Positions 22,071 to 33,077 of a stretch of DNA of 64,000 nt are shown piece by piece. Made by a program: the position numbers and the translations under genes. The stretch covers positions 18,240,898 through 18,304,897 of the forward strand of contig OW204009.1 of the NCBI GenBank assembly GCA_934047225.1, read 5' to 3'. The DNA comes from Ypsolopha sequella. Its lineage: Eukaryota > Arthropoda > Insecta > Lepidoptera > Ypsolophidae. Under the pieces are notes generated by a model. It did not search any database. It had not been told where the DNA came from and saw nothing but the letters and a program-made list of their open reading frames with translations. Every line of letters starts with the position of its first letter. Within the stretch, counting starts at the first letter, position 1.

Positions 22071-23745
22071 GTAAACCTAGCGCCGCCGCCCGCGCCGGGC
22101 GCTTCCTTTGAGCTCAAACCAAGCCGATGGCACTGCGTAAATCTAACACTTACTTACTGTAACTGTAATAAGAGTTCATTCAGGTTACGCTCGTATCTCG
22201 AGCGAGTCCTATCAGATGTCCCGTGAATTATGGCGCTGTCATATTTATTGCAATGTAATAAGAACTTTAGCGTGAGAAAAATGGAACGTAATTTGGTACA
22301 AATTTTATTGTCGATTGTAATATTATAGATTTTTCATCTATTTAACTTTCGAACAAAGTTCTAAGTTCTAAAATAACATGATCTAAAAGAAAAATAACAC
22401 AGAGCATGTATTTGTACCCAGAGTAGGTAGGTACGGCAATAATAGGACTCACCACCTATCTTACCGTCTTAGTGTCTGTCTAGAACTTTCTTTCGTCTCT
22501 CTCTGCTAATTGAGCTAAAATGTATAAAGTACTATCAAAGATGGGGACCCCATGTTGTGTACCGAGTATGGACAGTGACACTCACTCCTTTTTGACAGAA
22601 AATACAAATGTAAATAACAAAGTTCTATAAAATATTATTATTTTGATCAGTTCGTGGAAACGGAGCAGTGGCGCACGGCCTGCCCGGTTTCCACTATTAG
22701 CTAGGAATTGCGTATTGGCGGCGTCACCACGCCGACACCGCAAGCTCTGGATCCGCCACCGCTCTGGTTGGTCGCTTGGCAAAATAATACGGAAGAAAAC
22801 GGTATTCAATTAAAATATCATGTTGCCTAGTAAATTAATGAAACAGAGGAAACGATAAATGCAACATTGAGAACTAACTACACGGACCTCGATTAATCAT
22901 AAAAAAATGTCATCATAATATAAATGTTCGGCTTGTCAGTGACCAAAAATCTAGGTTACATAAATAATGTTTTATTTTAATTAAAGTTCCAATTATACCA
23001 CATTGCAAAATAAAAATATAATACCCTCCATTTCGGATGTTGATGAAGAAAGGTATAAACAAAATTTTTAAAAACTTTTTGTCTCTTAGTTGGCTCAATT
23101 AATTCAGCTGTTTGAAATTCAATGATTTAGAGAAAAACACCTTAAATTCTCTATATTATTAAAAACGCGTTCCTACGGGTAAACCGGCTGTTTGTATCCC
23201 AAATTCATGCGGACGTCCTTTAGTGTTTAAGGGTAGGTTCTGGTCTTTTACTTGTTACCTACTTAGTATTGTATTTAAAAATAACTATATATTATTTATT
23301 GAAAATCTACCATAAATATAAAAATATCTGGTTTACACTACCAAACTCGTGTTTTGTTACAAAAAATGTCAACGCCTCCTACCAAAAGTATTATTCAAAC
23401 CCACACTCACAAGCAAATCCTTATAAGCAGATAAGAGTTACGGTCAAGCATGCCAACTACGGTCATTGATCCCGAGGAACTAGAACTTCGTATAAACACG
23501 TTCCTGAGCAACTTAGAGAAAACTCAAAAGCAAATCTTTAAATCTTTATTTTATTCTGTTTTTTAGTATTTGTTGTTATAGCGGCAACAAAAATAAATCA
23601 TCTGTGAAAATTTCAACTGTCTAACTATCACGGTTCATGAGGTTCATCCTGGTGACAGACGGACAGCGGAGTCTTATTAATAGGGTCCCGTTGGTTATCC
23701 TTCGGGTACGGAACCCTAAAAAGGGAAACATCAAGGTCAACGTTA
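22071..23745. other. No recognisable gene; one repeat end
   Basis: AT-rich, short domainless ORFs. A repeat end (GTACGGAACCCTAAAAAG) directly precedes the nuclease relic at 23746. Confidence 0.45.
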
Positions 23746-24294
23746 GTGCAAACACTTCTCTATAAGCAATACCTCAGCAATGTAAAAGCAATAAGCGTGT
23801 TAAGACACGGTGTTGCGAATGAAGCTAATGCACTCAATCAGCTGTCAATTCAACTTGGGATTGCTATACAGAACTGCGGATTATTCGTTCATGCTCAAAC
23901 TCCCTACCTTGGAGCAACACCGTATGGACTCATTGGAAATGATAAAGTCGTGGAAATTAAGTGCCCTTTGTCAGTTTACAAACAGAATTTGAACGACGTA
24001 GATGTCTTAAATAAATTACCATTTTTCAAAAAGAAAGACGATGCACTGGTAATTAGCAAGAATCAGGACTGGTTTTATCAAATGAGTAATTTAATTTTTG
24101 AATCTAGATCTAGTTACTATTTAACAGGTTTCTTTTCTATTTCTTCATGTTTAATTTTTCAGGTTCAGGGCCAGTTACTTATAGCGCGAAGTAAAAGTTG
24201 CGTTTTCAGTATATGGTCAGGGAAGAACAACCCGTTGCACATAGAAACTATTGACCTGTGTGAAAATGACACAAAAAAAGAAAAAGAATTCTAA
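23746..24294 (+). pseudogene. YqaJ / lambda-exonuclease-like nuclease relic 2, with retained intron
   Basis: A 182-codon ORF opens at GTG, not ATG, directly after a repeat end, so the N-terminus is missing. Residues 20-80 match the YqaJ nuclease core: RHGVANE, CGLFVH, LGATPYGLIG and VVEIKCPLS. The catalytic Asp expected before GL is Tyr60, while E70 and K72 remain, so activity is doubtful. Residues 113-139 look like an unspliced intron: 81 in-frame nt from ATGAGT to TTTTTCAG interrupt FYQ and VQGQL, which are contiguous in the family. Its 5' splice site is AT where GT is expected. Poly(A) signals AATAAA follow the stop near 24337 and 24387. Confidence 0.6.
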
Positions 24295-24597
24295 AGAAAT
24301 CAGTTCTATTCTTACATTTCAGCAGATGTATGTTTTAAATAAAAAAATAAACGATTACAGTGTTAGTAAGATTAAACTTGTAAAAAATAAACGATATTTT
24401 CTTTTTATTTATACTGTTAGTAAAATTTAACTTTTAAGTTAACACAATATTTACAAATCATATACATATGATTATATTATTTATAGCAAAATCCTTCGCT
24501 TTAGACACTCACAATATTATTAGAGTGCATAGTAAAAACAAAATCTCAGGGGCTCGAAGCGAACTTTTTTCAAAGAATTTTGTTTCTGATTGATTTT
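24295..24597. other. 3' flank of the nuclease relic
   Basis: AT-rich with several AATAAA words; no other feature. Confidence 0.4.
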
Positions 24598-24986
24598 TAG
24601 GGTTCCGTGCCTAAAAGGTACAAAAGGAACTTTTATGGTGAGATTCAGTTGTCCGTCCGTCCATCCGTATGTCACAGCCTCATAACTTTAGCACCGTTTA
24701 AGATAAAGACATGAAATTTGGCACAAACATAGCGTTAATTTGCTCATATATCACGGTGTAAAAAAAATATGAAAAATATGATATTGTTCAAAATATTTCA
24801 AAAACAAAAGTGAGAAAAATAAAAAATATTAGCCTAAATCATGGTAATATGAGTTTACGTAAAGATTACAGGAAAAATAAAGCGGTTGAGAAATTCACGA
24901 AAAAAAAATGACAAAATTATATTTATCATCCACAATACAGAACCCTAGGTACGCGAGTCTGACTCGCACTTGGCTGGTTTTTTTTC
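24598..24986 (+). repeat. Dispersed repeat R4 (GGTTCCGT ... ACTCGCACTTGG), copy 1
   Basis: Starts GGGTTCCGTGCCTAAAAGGTA and ends GCGAGTCTGACTCGCACTTGG, about 390 bp. A longer copy is at 48706-49870, and pieces are at 1-95 and inverted at 53790-54460. Confidence 0.75.
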
Positions 24987-25931
24987 ATGTTACTTTGCAC
25001 TCTAATAATAAACGTATACATTTTGTGTAACATTTAAACAACGCCGAAGTGCGGCGCCGCTACGCCAACCAAATTTGATCGGCGCACAGTCGCCGCCGGC
25101 AGATTCGAGTCGGCGCCCACGTCTAAAAAATATAGTAGGTACTAATGTAGCAGTTAATTAGGGAAATACTAAAAATGTATGTATTATTATGTAAACAAAT
25201 CTGACTATGGTCAAAAGTTTTAAATTTAACTTATATTCTCGAAATGTATATTTTAACTACCGTTTTGTTCTAAATAAATCTTTTTAACATTTAATTAAAT
25301 AAATACTTGATGTCCACAAATGTTTAATACTTTAATACATATTACCCAATTTTCTGTTTCAAATTATCTTTTCCAATAGCTATGCAACATTTCGCACACA
25401 AGCGCCTCTAGTGCCGATTTGTGGCACTAAAATTCATTTGCGGGGAAGCGCGGGGGAAATCTCAATTTCTCAGCGGCCTGGGCCAAGCCTTAATGCGGTC
25501 CGAATCATAAGCTATCTTTCACATCGTTTGCTAGCTCACAAATTACGGACCAGTCATCGCTCACACTTTAATTCATTCATAGCTTTTATCTATGTAATTC
25601 TATTACGGACCGCAGGGAAAATTGAGCCATGCAGCAATGACATACGATTCATTACAATAAATAAAATAAATAAACATTAATTGATTACAGACTGTAAAAG
25701 GAAAAAGACTATATGAGACAGGTAGACAAAGATATATATGTTTTTCTTTTCTTCATTAACCTGAATTCCTGCTGTCTTGTATTTTCTTATCCCTTGGTTA
25801 AAGTAGATATGTATAAGTCATACATTGTATAGTATAAGTTTTATGTTGAAAAAAAAGACATGATCTTGCTAAGTTTCTTGCCCTTCTTCTTAGCAAGACT
25901 AATCGAATGGGCGGAGGTAGGCATGTATTTA
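24987..25931. other. No recognisable gene; GC-rich patch
   Basis: A CpG-rich stretch at about 25040-25120 stands out. The ORF 25411-25680 has no domain. Confidence 0.45.
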
Positions 25932-26435
25932 TACTATATGTAACATATTAGTATGTAGTATATAGGATGGGATTTGGTCGGCCGCCTAGATTCGTGCTGG
26001 GGGCTCGGTTGGTGATCATTGAACCTTGTTCCAGGAGCCGTATTTTTGAATCGTTCGTTTTCAATTTACGTGCGAAATTATTTACCCATCTCACGTAGCA
26101 CATCAGAACTTGTCGTTTGCAAGATGAGACAGGTATATATTTTCGCACGTGAATTAAAAAAGAACGATTCAAAAATACGGCTCCTGGTCCCTGGCCGGGT
26201 CTCCGGTATGGGTTCGGGCGGCTGATTGGATTTTACCTTGTATAATATATATTTTACCTATCATTTTAATCGTAAATATATTGCTTCATAAATTAAATAA
26301 ACCTTTAATTTAGTTCATGTACATTTATTATTTTAGTACATATATTTTCTTTATTAGATTAAATTTGACGTGTAAAAAGTGTATATATCTATACCTGCTT
26401 TGCAAAATAAACTATTTGAATTTTGAATTCAAATT
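25932..26435 (+). repeat. Retroposon-like repeat R1, copy 2, interrupted by a foldback
   Basis: Begins ATATGTAACATATTAGTATGT and ends in a TTTGAATTTTGAA-type tail. Within CCTTGTTCC|TGGTCCCTGG it is split by the foldback at 26029-26190; the uninterrupted order is visible in the copy at 49377. Confidence 0.75.
26029..26190. repeat. Foldback/MITE family F3, copy 1
   Basis: The ends CCAGGAGCCGTATTTTTGAA and TTCAAAAATACGGCTCCTGG are exact complements and the arms continue inward past TTCGCACGTGAATT. A second copy is at 54703-54859. Confidence 0.85.
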
Positions 26436-26810
26436 AAAATGTTTTGTTTCTTAAGGCTTCTGCCACTGCCAACGACCTTGAACTGAGTAACTTTGTAACC
26501 ATTTTATACGTGAACTATAGCATTTTTTAATCGAAGAAAAATACACAGTAATCTACACGATACAAAGTAATGATGTGGTTTTTCCTGAATTTTATTTTAA
26601 TATACAGAAGTGAAGCAAGAAAATTCCAAGTTTACCATTATTTCTCAATGTTTTGTCCACTTGTAACAATATAACTGCTGCAGTTTTTATCGAAACAGTT
26701 TAAAAATTTATAAACTTCTAGACATAATAATATAAAATGATTTGGTTTTCTCAGTTCTTGAAAATTCATTTAATTTTATGTAAAATAAATTAAAAACATA
26801 CTCGGTGTAA

Positions 26811-26933
26811 CTACAAAACGGTGTTTAACTTTAGACAGTGTTTAAATCTGTTGCTGTCACTCTTTTACAGTATGAAAGAAAAGGCGACAACAACATATTT
26901 AAACACTGTCTAAAGTTAAAAACCGTTTTGTAG
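26811..26933. repeat. 123-bp MITE with about 37-bp arms
   Basis: CTACAAAACGGTGTTTAACT at the left complements AACCGTTTTGTAG at the right; AGACAGTGTTTAAAT and ATTTAAACACTGTCT pair exactly inside. Confidence 0.85.
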
Positions 26934-27484
26934 TAGGACGGCATATTTTCGCACTTGTCAGCCGCAGCGCCTGACGTAACAGCCATGTTGCAGTGCGAGC
27001 TGATAAGAACTTTATTTTAATATGGTTTTGTTCGAAATTTCAACCACCACGAATCGAGAATCGAGTTTCCGACGGAGTCACCTTAAGAGCGCACCGAGCT
27101 TTTTACACAGTCAAACACATTTTTATAACTCTTGTTTGAAGTAGTAAACAATTAAACTAAAATCTATGGAAATATATTGGTATTATTGGGTATATATAAT
27201 AGACTGTATACACGATGGAAACACAATTTCATAAAGTTGGCTCGATAGAATAAATTCGCAAAGTTGCCTCTTTTCGAGTTACTTTTTTCTCTATTTCCCT
27301 CCTTTTTTATATTAATAAGTCACTTACTATTATGTTTCATTAACAAAAATAAAGTTTATAGATGACTGAAGCGTTTATATACGATAGTTTTTTATTTAAG
27401 AAAAAAGTTCAAAAGCTTGGTTATTATCTTCACTCTTTACACGTAAAGAAAAAGACAGAGACAAAGGCAAACGCTCGGTGCGTC
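26934..27484. other. No recognisable gene
   Basis: AT-rich, with no domain or repeat that I can place. Confidence 0.5.
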
Positions 27485-27835
27485 CTTAATGCTTGGGATA
27501 TCTCTGATGGATAAAATCCGAAACGAAGATATCCGTCAGAGATCGAAGGTGACCGACATAGCCTGCCGAATCAGTAAGCTGAAGTGACAGTGGACTGGCC
27601 ATATTTGTCGCTGACGTGATAACCATTGGGGCCGTAAGGCATTGGAATAGAGACCACGTACAGCAAAGCACAGCGTAGCCCGCCCTCGTACCCGCTGGAC
27701 TGACGATCTGAAGGACGTTGCGGGTGGTGGCTGGATGAGGATGACTGAGGACCGCCAAGAGTGGCGTAATATTGGGGAGGCCTATGTCCAGCAGTGGACG
27801 AATACGGGCTGATGTATGGATGGATGGTTTCTTAA
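27485..27835 (+). pseudogene. RTE-type LINE ORF2 C-terminus
   Basis: On the plus strand the C-terminal region reads ISKLKWQWTGHICR, then DNHWGRKALE, WRNIGEAYVQQWTNTG and a stop, followed by the (ATGG)-type tail GATGTATGGATGGATGG. Two internal stops are present. The long minus-strand ORF over the same bases (27486-27860) is its antisense shadow. Related fragments are at 18668, 49965, 56488-57081 and 60665. Confidence 0.75.
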
Positions 27836-27880
27836 TATTTTGAAATTTCACTAAGGACACTTTTTTCGTAAATCTTGTAT

Positions 27881-27910
27881 AGTGCGCGCCAATCTTTTAG
27901 TCGCCTCTGA
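27881..27910. repeat. 30-bp sequence with a perfect inverted copy at 30586-30615
   Basis: It contains AGTGCGCGCCAATCTTTTAG followed by ten more bases. The exact reverse complement lies 2.7 kb away, and the pair brackets the 8-bp satellite. Confidence 0.85.
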
Positions 27911-28275
27911 TTGAGTTACGAGTGCAAGCTTGCGCAGGTACAGTCAAGGAAACAATAATATCAACGGTTGATTATTAAGGCTGCGTATAAACCTGGACAA
28001 ATTAGTGATTTTGCCCCCGCATCCCCGCACCTCAACTGTTTGCGCGACCGGCCGTCACCAGCCGCGAGCGCTATTTCTTAGCTCCCCCGAGCGGTGTGGA
28101 TCCGCGGTCATTAACCCGTGAACGTGCTAGTTTTCAATAATAACTATAATGCATCTATGTATGATGTATAAAATTCAACCCAGTTGACAAAACGGTTTGT
28201 TCGCAATGGCATTTTTTTGCGTAATTGTGTTTGCATCTAATTTTTATATTTCAAAATTATATTTTTCGAAAGTCA

Positions 28276-29198
28276 AATGATACAACGATACGTCGATACG
28301 TCGATACGACGATACGTCGATACGTCGATACGCCGATACGTCGATACGACGATACGTCGATAAGGGGATACGACGATACGACGATACGGCAATACGTCGA
28401 TACGACGATACGTCGATACGAGGATACGTCGATACGCCGATACGCCGATACGTCGATACGACGATACGTCGATACGAAGAAATGACCATACGACGATACG
28501 ACGATACGTCGATACGAGGATACGACGATACGTCGATACGACGATACGTCGATACGACGATACGACGATACGAAGATACGTCGATACGACGATACGTCGA
28601 TACGACGATACGTCGATACGCCGATACGCCGATTCGTCGATACGTCGATACGTTGATACGTTGATATGTCGATAGGACGATACGTAGATACGTCGATATG
28701 ACGATACGTCGATACGTCCATACGCCGATACGTCGATACGACGATACGTCGATACGAGGATACGACGATACGTCGATACGCCGATACGTCGATACGCCGA
28801 TTCGTCGATACGTCGATACGTTGATACGTTGATATGTCGATACGACGATACGTCGATACGTCGATATGACGATACGTCGAGACGACGATACGTCGATACG
28901 ACGATACGTCGATACGACGATACGTCGATACGACGATACGGCAATACGTCGCTACCACGATACATCGATACGAGGATATGACGATACGTCGATACGTTGA
29001 TACGACGATACGTCGATACGTTGATACGTCGATACGATGATACGTCGATACGACGATACGACCATACGGCAATACGTCGATACGACGATAAGTCGATACG
29101 ACGATAAGTCGATACGACGATAAGTCGATACGACGATAAGTCGATACGACGATACGTCGATACGATGATACGACGATACGACGATACGACGATACGAC
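28276..29198. repeat. 8-bp satellite (TACGNCGA)n, about 115 units
   Basis: TACG(T/A/C)CGA repeats almost without break for 0.9 kb, with a few variants (TAAGTCGA, TACGTTGA, TATGTCGA). Because 8 is not a multiple of 3 and the unit contains no stop, every frame stays open. This explains the long minus-strand ORFs of 320 and 360 codons (repeats of VSTYRRID), which are not genes. Confidence 0.95.
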
Positions 29199-29256
29199 CA
29201 CGATCACGATCACGATCAATCGTGATCGCGATGGCGATGGCGATGGTGATGGTGAG
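29199..29256. repeat. Hexanucleotide repeats (CACGAT)n and (GATGGC)n
   Basis: Directly continues the 8-bp array; the join CACGATCAATCGTG is palindromic. Confidence 0.85.
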
Positions 29257-30585
29257 ATAAGGTTTTGTTAGTCTCCCAGAGGTGTAGGCAGAGATTACAG
29301 ATTTCCATCTGCTACGATTCAGACACAACTCTTTCGCCTCTTCCATATCCATCAACCATATTTATTGTGATATTAAATTGTAAGCTAAAAAAAATACCTC
29401 AGACGAAAAACATAGCGATATTCATTAGTCCATTGAGACAACCTTTAGTTCAACATCTTTAATAAAACATGACCTATCTACTTATTTTGTTAAGTAATGG
29501 CGTACCTTTGCATTACTTTCATCCACTGCTTTATTTTCACTCGTAAAACATTTTTATTCCATTTTTTACATTGGTTGCATTTATTTCCCATGTTTCAAAT
29601 TACGAGATTTATTTAAATTACGAAACCGGGACGTTGAGAGCGCAAAAACGTAGCCCTCCCGTCTCAACGGAGCGATCACAACTGACCGACGGGTGAGTGA
29701 CGAAACAAGGCATGGAACAAAAAGCGCGTGCGACCGAGATATCTTGTCGCCCCCTTGTCGCAGAATAAATCGACGTAAGCGCCAATTCTTAGATGTTAAA
29801 TTAAATGAAAACGAAACAGAATTATTCAAAATCCCCGTGCAATTCTACGGGGTCATTTGTTTTCTTATTTTTAATACAAATTTCAAGGCAAACTGTTTTA
29901 AGAAAGGTCCTTTAACACTCGAAAAACATGAAATATAGAGGTAACTTCGTAATTTTTTTTCTATCGAGCGAACTTAAAGCCTTTGCGTTTTTGCTTCTGC
30001 ACGAATATCAGCCCTATAGTCTATTATCTATATTATTTTTATTAAACCGATTGACCAAGTTACACAATGTTTTATGCTCATTTGAAATTGTGCATCTGAC
30101 ATTATACCGACCCTTAAATGTTTACTATAAGTGGGAAGGTGTACTTGTTGTACCTACCTATTTCATTATTTATTTATTATTTTAGTGCGATCTTAACTAT
30201 ATAAATAAAACGCATTAATATAAACACCATTTTCCTAAATTGTCGCCTTAAAACGCTATAACGTCCGCGAGGCATAACAACAACTATAAACTTTAACAAA
30301 CTAAATCAACAAAACAACAAATAAAGGCAACAAAAACAATAACAAACAGATTCAACGATAAACTTAACGAATCATGGAATTTTTTCCTCGAATGTACTTT
30401 TCATGGAACGCGCGCATGTGTAGTGTACGGACGTAGCACTAACACTAACGCATAGTGTTGACACCTGCTAAATGGCGAGCGGGGGATGTGGTGCGGCACG
30501 CAGGCGGGTGTGCTCCGCGCCCTCGCTCCTGTAACGTCCCCCTGACACCGTAAAACGGCTATTGCGTCGCCTCTTGCGGCTATCT
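29257..30585. other. No recognisable gene
   Basis: AT-rich except a short GC-rich patch near 30475-30545. ORFs at 29581-30185 have no domain. Confidence 0.5.
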
Positions 30586-30615
30586 TCAGAGGCGACTAAA
30601 AGATTGGCGCGCACT
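30586..30615. repeat. 30-bp inverted partner of 27881-27910
   Basis: Exact reverse complement of 27881-27910. It lies 60 bp downstream of TIL exon C on the coding strand. Confidence 0.85.
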
Positions 30616-30674
30616 GTACTAGACCCGAGGTCCATGGTTTGTTTGTATGACAATGAGTGAAAAAAAAAGCTCAC

Positions 30675-30878
30675 GGCAAGATCCTCCGGGGACACACTCG
30701 TCTTCTGTGTCAGATTTCCTATAGTACCCAGGACCACAGATACATTTGTTAACACATTTAAATTGACATGGCTCCTCGTCTCTGAACTCCCGGCAGGTCT
30801 GGTCGCACGTAACGTTTGTATGGCAGTACAGGAATTCTTGGTCCTCCGCACACGACTTGTTCCTTTTTTGGGCATTAG
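30675..30878 (-). CDS. TIL-domain exon C (10 Cys)
   Basis: A 204-bp exon with acceptor CCTCGTTTCAG before 30878 and donor GTGAGC at 30674-30669, phase 1 at both ends. It encodes one complete TIL domain with ten cysteines in canonical order: NKSC, FLYC, NVTC, DQTC, EPC, FKC, NKC, IC, DEC, GSC. The Cys5-Cys6 reactive segment is only QFK. A possible N-glycosylation site (NVT) is present. It is the same length as exon E. A 20-bp minisatellite starts 43 bp upstream of the acceptor, leaving little room for branch point and pyrimidine tract. Clearest TIL domain of the set, with exon A. Confidence 0.85.
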
Positions 30879-30920
30879 CTGAAACGAGGGTTGTATGAAT
30901 ATTATATACAGGTGTCACGG

Positions 30921-31270
30921 GCCCCGCCAAGTTGAGCAAATGCCCGCCAAGTTGAGCAAATGCCCGCTAAGTTGAGCAATTACCGCCAAGTTGAGCAAAT
31001 GCCCGCCAAGTTGAGCAAATGCCCGCCAAGTTGAGCAAATGCCCGCCAAGTTGAGCAAATTACCGCCAAGTTGAGCAAATGCCCGCCAAGTTGAGCAAAT
31101 GCCCGCCAAGTTGAGCAAATGCCCGCCAAGTTGAGCAAATGCCCGCCAAGTTGAGCAAATTACCGCCAAGTTGAGCAAATGCCCGCCAAGTTGAGCAAAT
31201 GCCCGCCAAGTTGAGCAAATTACCGCCAAGTTGAGCAAATTACCGCCAAGTTGAGCAAATGCCCGCCAAT
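30921..31270. repeat. 20-bp minisatellite, about 17 copies
   Basis: GCCCGCCAAGTTGAGCAAAT repeats with a variant opening TACCGCC and one 19-bp copy. The periodic minus-strand ORF 30915-31238 results from the repeat. Confidence 0.95.
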
Positions 31271-32516
31271 GGAATATAATTGAACGGAATATTTTCTATA
31301 TCAAGATTATCCTAAGTAAAGTATTACAATGTACTGAAATAATAAGTTAATTTAATATTTATTTTTAAATATGTGAGTTCCCCATATAATAAGCAAAATG
31401 CCTTAAGAGAGTAAGAACACAAATAGGTATATTGTGGTCTATGATAAAGAACAAATTCAAAATAACACGGTTCGACTATCCATTTGAAACGGACACCATC
31501 TTTTAATAACTTTTTATGATAAATCGATTTTATTTTGAGGTTATTTTCATATGGTATTGCGAAAATAAACTTAAGCGCGTTTGAAACGTTCATATTTGTA
31601 ACAATGTTTAACGATGATTCTGATATATTTAAAAGGGTCATGCTCGAATGACAGTCGTACTCGTAATGTAATCTCTATCAAAATCCAGAAGAAAAGCATG
31701 AATCGTGAAATGAAAAGCTGAGACTGCACGCTGGAAGCGTAAGTAGTTTGTGGACTACTTGGTAGATGGCGCGCTTTCGCTCCCATGACCGGCTGCGACA
31801 TACCTATATTATTTTAATATCTGTGTCCGTGTTATTATGAAAATGAAATTTATTTCATGTAGGCGGTTAAGGCCGATTCTGACCGTCTCCTTTAGTTTTA
31901 TAAGTTGGTGACGTCACAAGAGGAGGCCTTCCTTTTTCAACAGTTTTTGAACGATTGTACTGAATCTACCACAGGCGCAATCAATATTAAACTTATTTAT
32001 ATGTTTTTTCAAACCTTTATCTTTACGTTGTAAGTAGCGTTACCTAAATGGAAGACTTTCGCTCGATAGATTTTATTTTTGAAAATGGTCTCTTTTTCAG
32101 TGTTTTTTTGGTTTTGCGTTTAATCTATTTGATTTTTATGTGTCACATCAATACGAAAATCTTGTTTATTAACCAATGTAAGTTCAAAAATGACTTGAAT
32201 GCAATATTGTAATTTTAGTAGATTTTAATCTTAAAATTAGACTCGTTCTGAATCGTTTCGCGCGCATTTTGTCTCACGCGATTTTCAACTTAATGAAAGT
32301 TAGTCTACGGGTTGTAATTGCAAAGCCGCTGTGCGCCTAAGGAAGGCCTCATCTTAATGTGACACTATGATTTCATATTTTTCGAAGGGGCTAATAGGCG
32401 CTCTAATTAAATTTGTAAGGGAAAATTAAATGAATATAAAGGTGGTGGGTTTTAGTTTTATATATATTTATATACACGGTGAATTTGTGAACATCGTCCA
32501 AAATCATACTTGAGCC
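31271..32516. other. No recognisable gene
   Basis: AT-rich. An 11-bp inverted pair, GAGGCCTTCCT (31923) and AGGAAGGCCTC (32340), may bound a 428-bp element. ORFs at 31324-31801 have no domain. Confidence 0.4.
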
Positions 32517-32728
32517 TTGGTAAGTGATCAGCATCATGAATCTATATCGATTTTTGTAAAATTCATAAAATGAAATTTCGACTCCCCATAGTGATTCACT
32601 CAGGACTGGAAGTGAATTACTATGGGAAGTCGAAATTTCATTATACGAATTCCACAAAAATTGTTATCGAATCATGATGCTGATCACTTATCAAGCCTCT
32701 AGTTTTGATAAGTGATCAGCATCATAAC
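32517..32728. repeat. Foldback element with TGATCAGCATCAT ends
   Basis: Ends TTGGTAAGTGATCAGCATCA and TGATGCTGATCACTTATCAA complement with one mismatch. Inner arms GAAATTTCGACT/AGTCGAAATTTC also pair. A third, half copy of the end sits at 32704-32728. Confidence 0.8.
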
Positions 32729-32730
32729 GA

Positions 32731-32784
32731 TTTATTTAATTATAGAATTATAGAATATGTACTTTTATTAGTAAGTTGCTAACA
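32731..32784 (-). repeat. Remnant of the gypsy-like 3' LTR start
   Basis: Matches 47241-47286, with TATAGAAT duplicated in this copy. It is cut off after about 54 bp next to the foldback at 32517-32728. Confidence 0.55.
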
Positions 32785-33077
32785 GATCGGCCGTCCTGCA
32801 ATAAAACACGTCCTCGTGTTTAAGCACAAACAAAATGGAAGAACAAATATTTTCTAATAAGTACATAATATAATCACATTTTTACATGTAAAAATAACGC
32901 TGCTACTTACAATATTTATATCTCATACAAGCACATGTTGTTGACATTATTAAACATGTGCACTAAGTATTCCTCTAGTAATAGTCAGTGAATTCATCTT
33001 ATTAACTTTTAAATACAGGGGACTTATTAAGGGTTCTTTACTCACTATCGCTATCTGATCTGAGTATTCTGCACTTA

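Noticed and set aside
27486..27860. 124-codon minus-strand ORF
   Set aside because: Antisense to RTE LINE ORF2 C-terminal sequence, which is recognisable on the plus strand.
28257..29355. Minus-strand ORFs of 320 and 360 codons with VSTYRRID repeats
   Set aside because: Period 8 bp with no stop in the unit keeps all frames open; two overlapping frames read the same peptide, the mark of a satellite and not a protein.
30915..31238. Minus-strand 107-codon ORF of repeating LLNLAVICSTWRAFAQLGG
   Set aside because: Product of the 20-bp minisatellite; three units give a 20-residue period.
32795..33060. Candidate full-length 3' LTR of the gypsy-like element
   Set aside because: Only an AATAAAACAC word matches the 5' side; the rest shows no similarity to 46888-47240.
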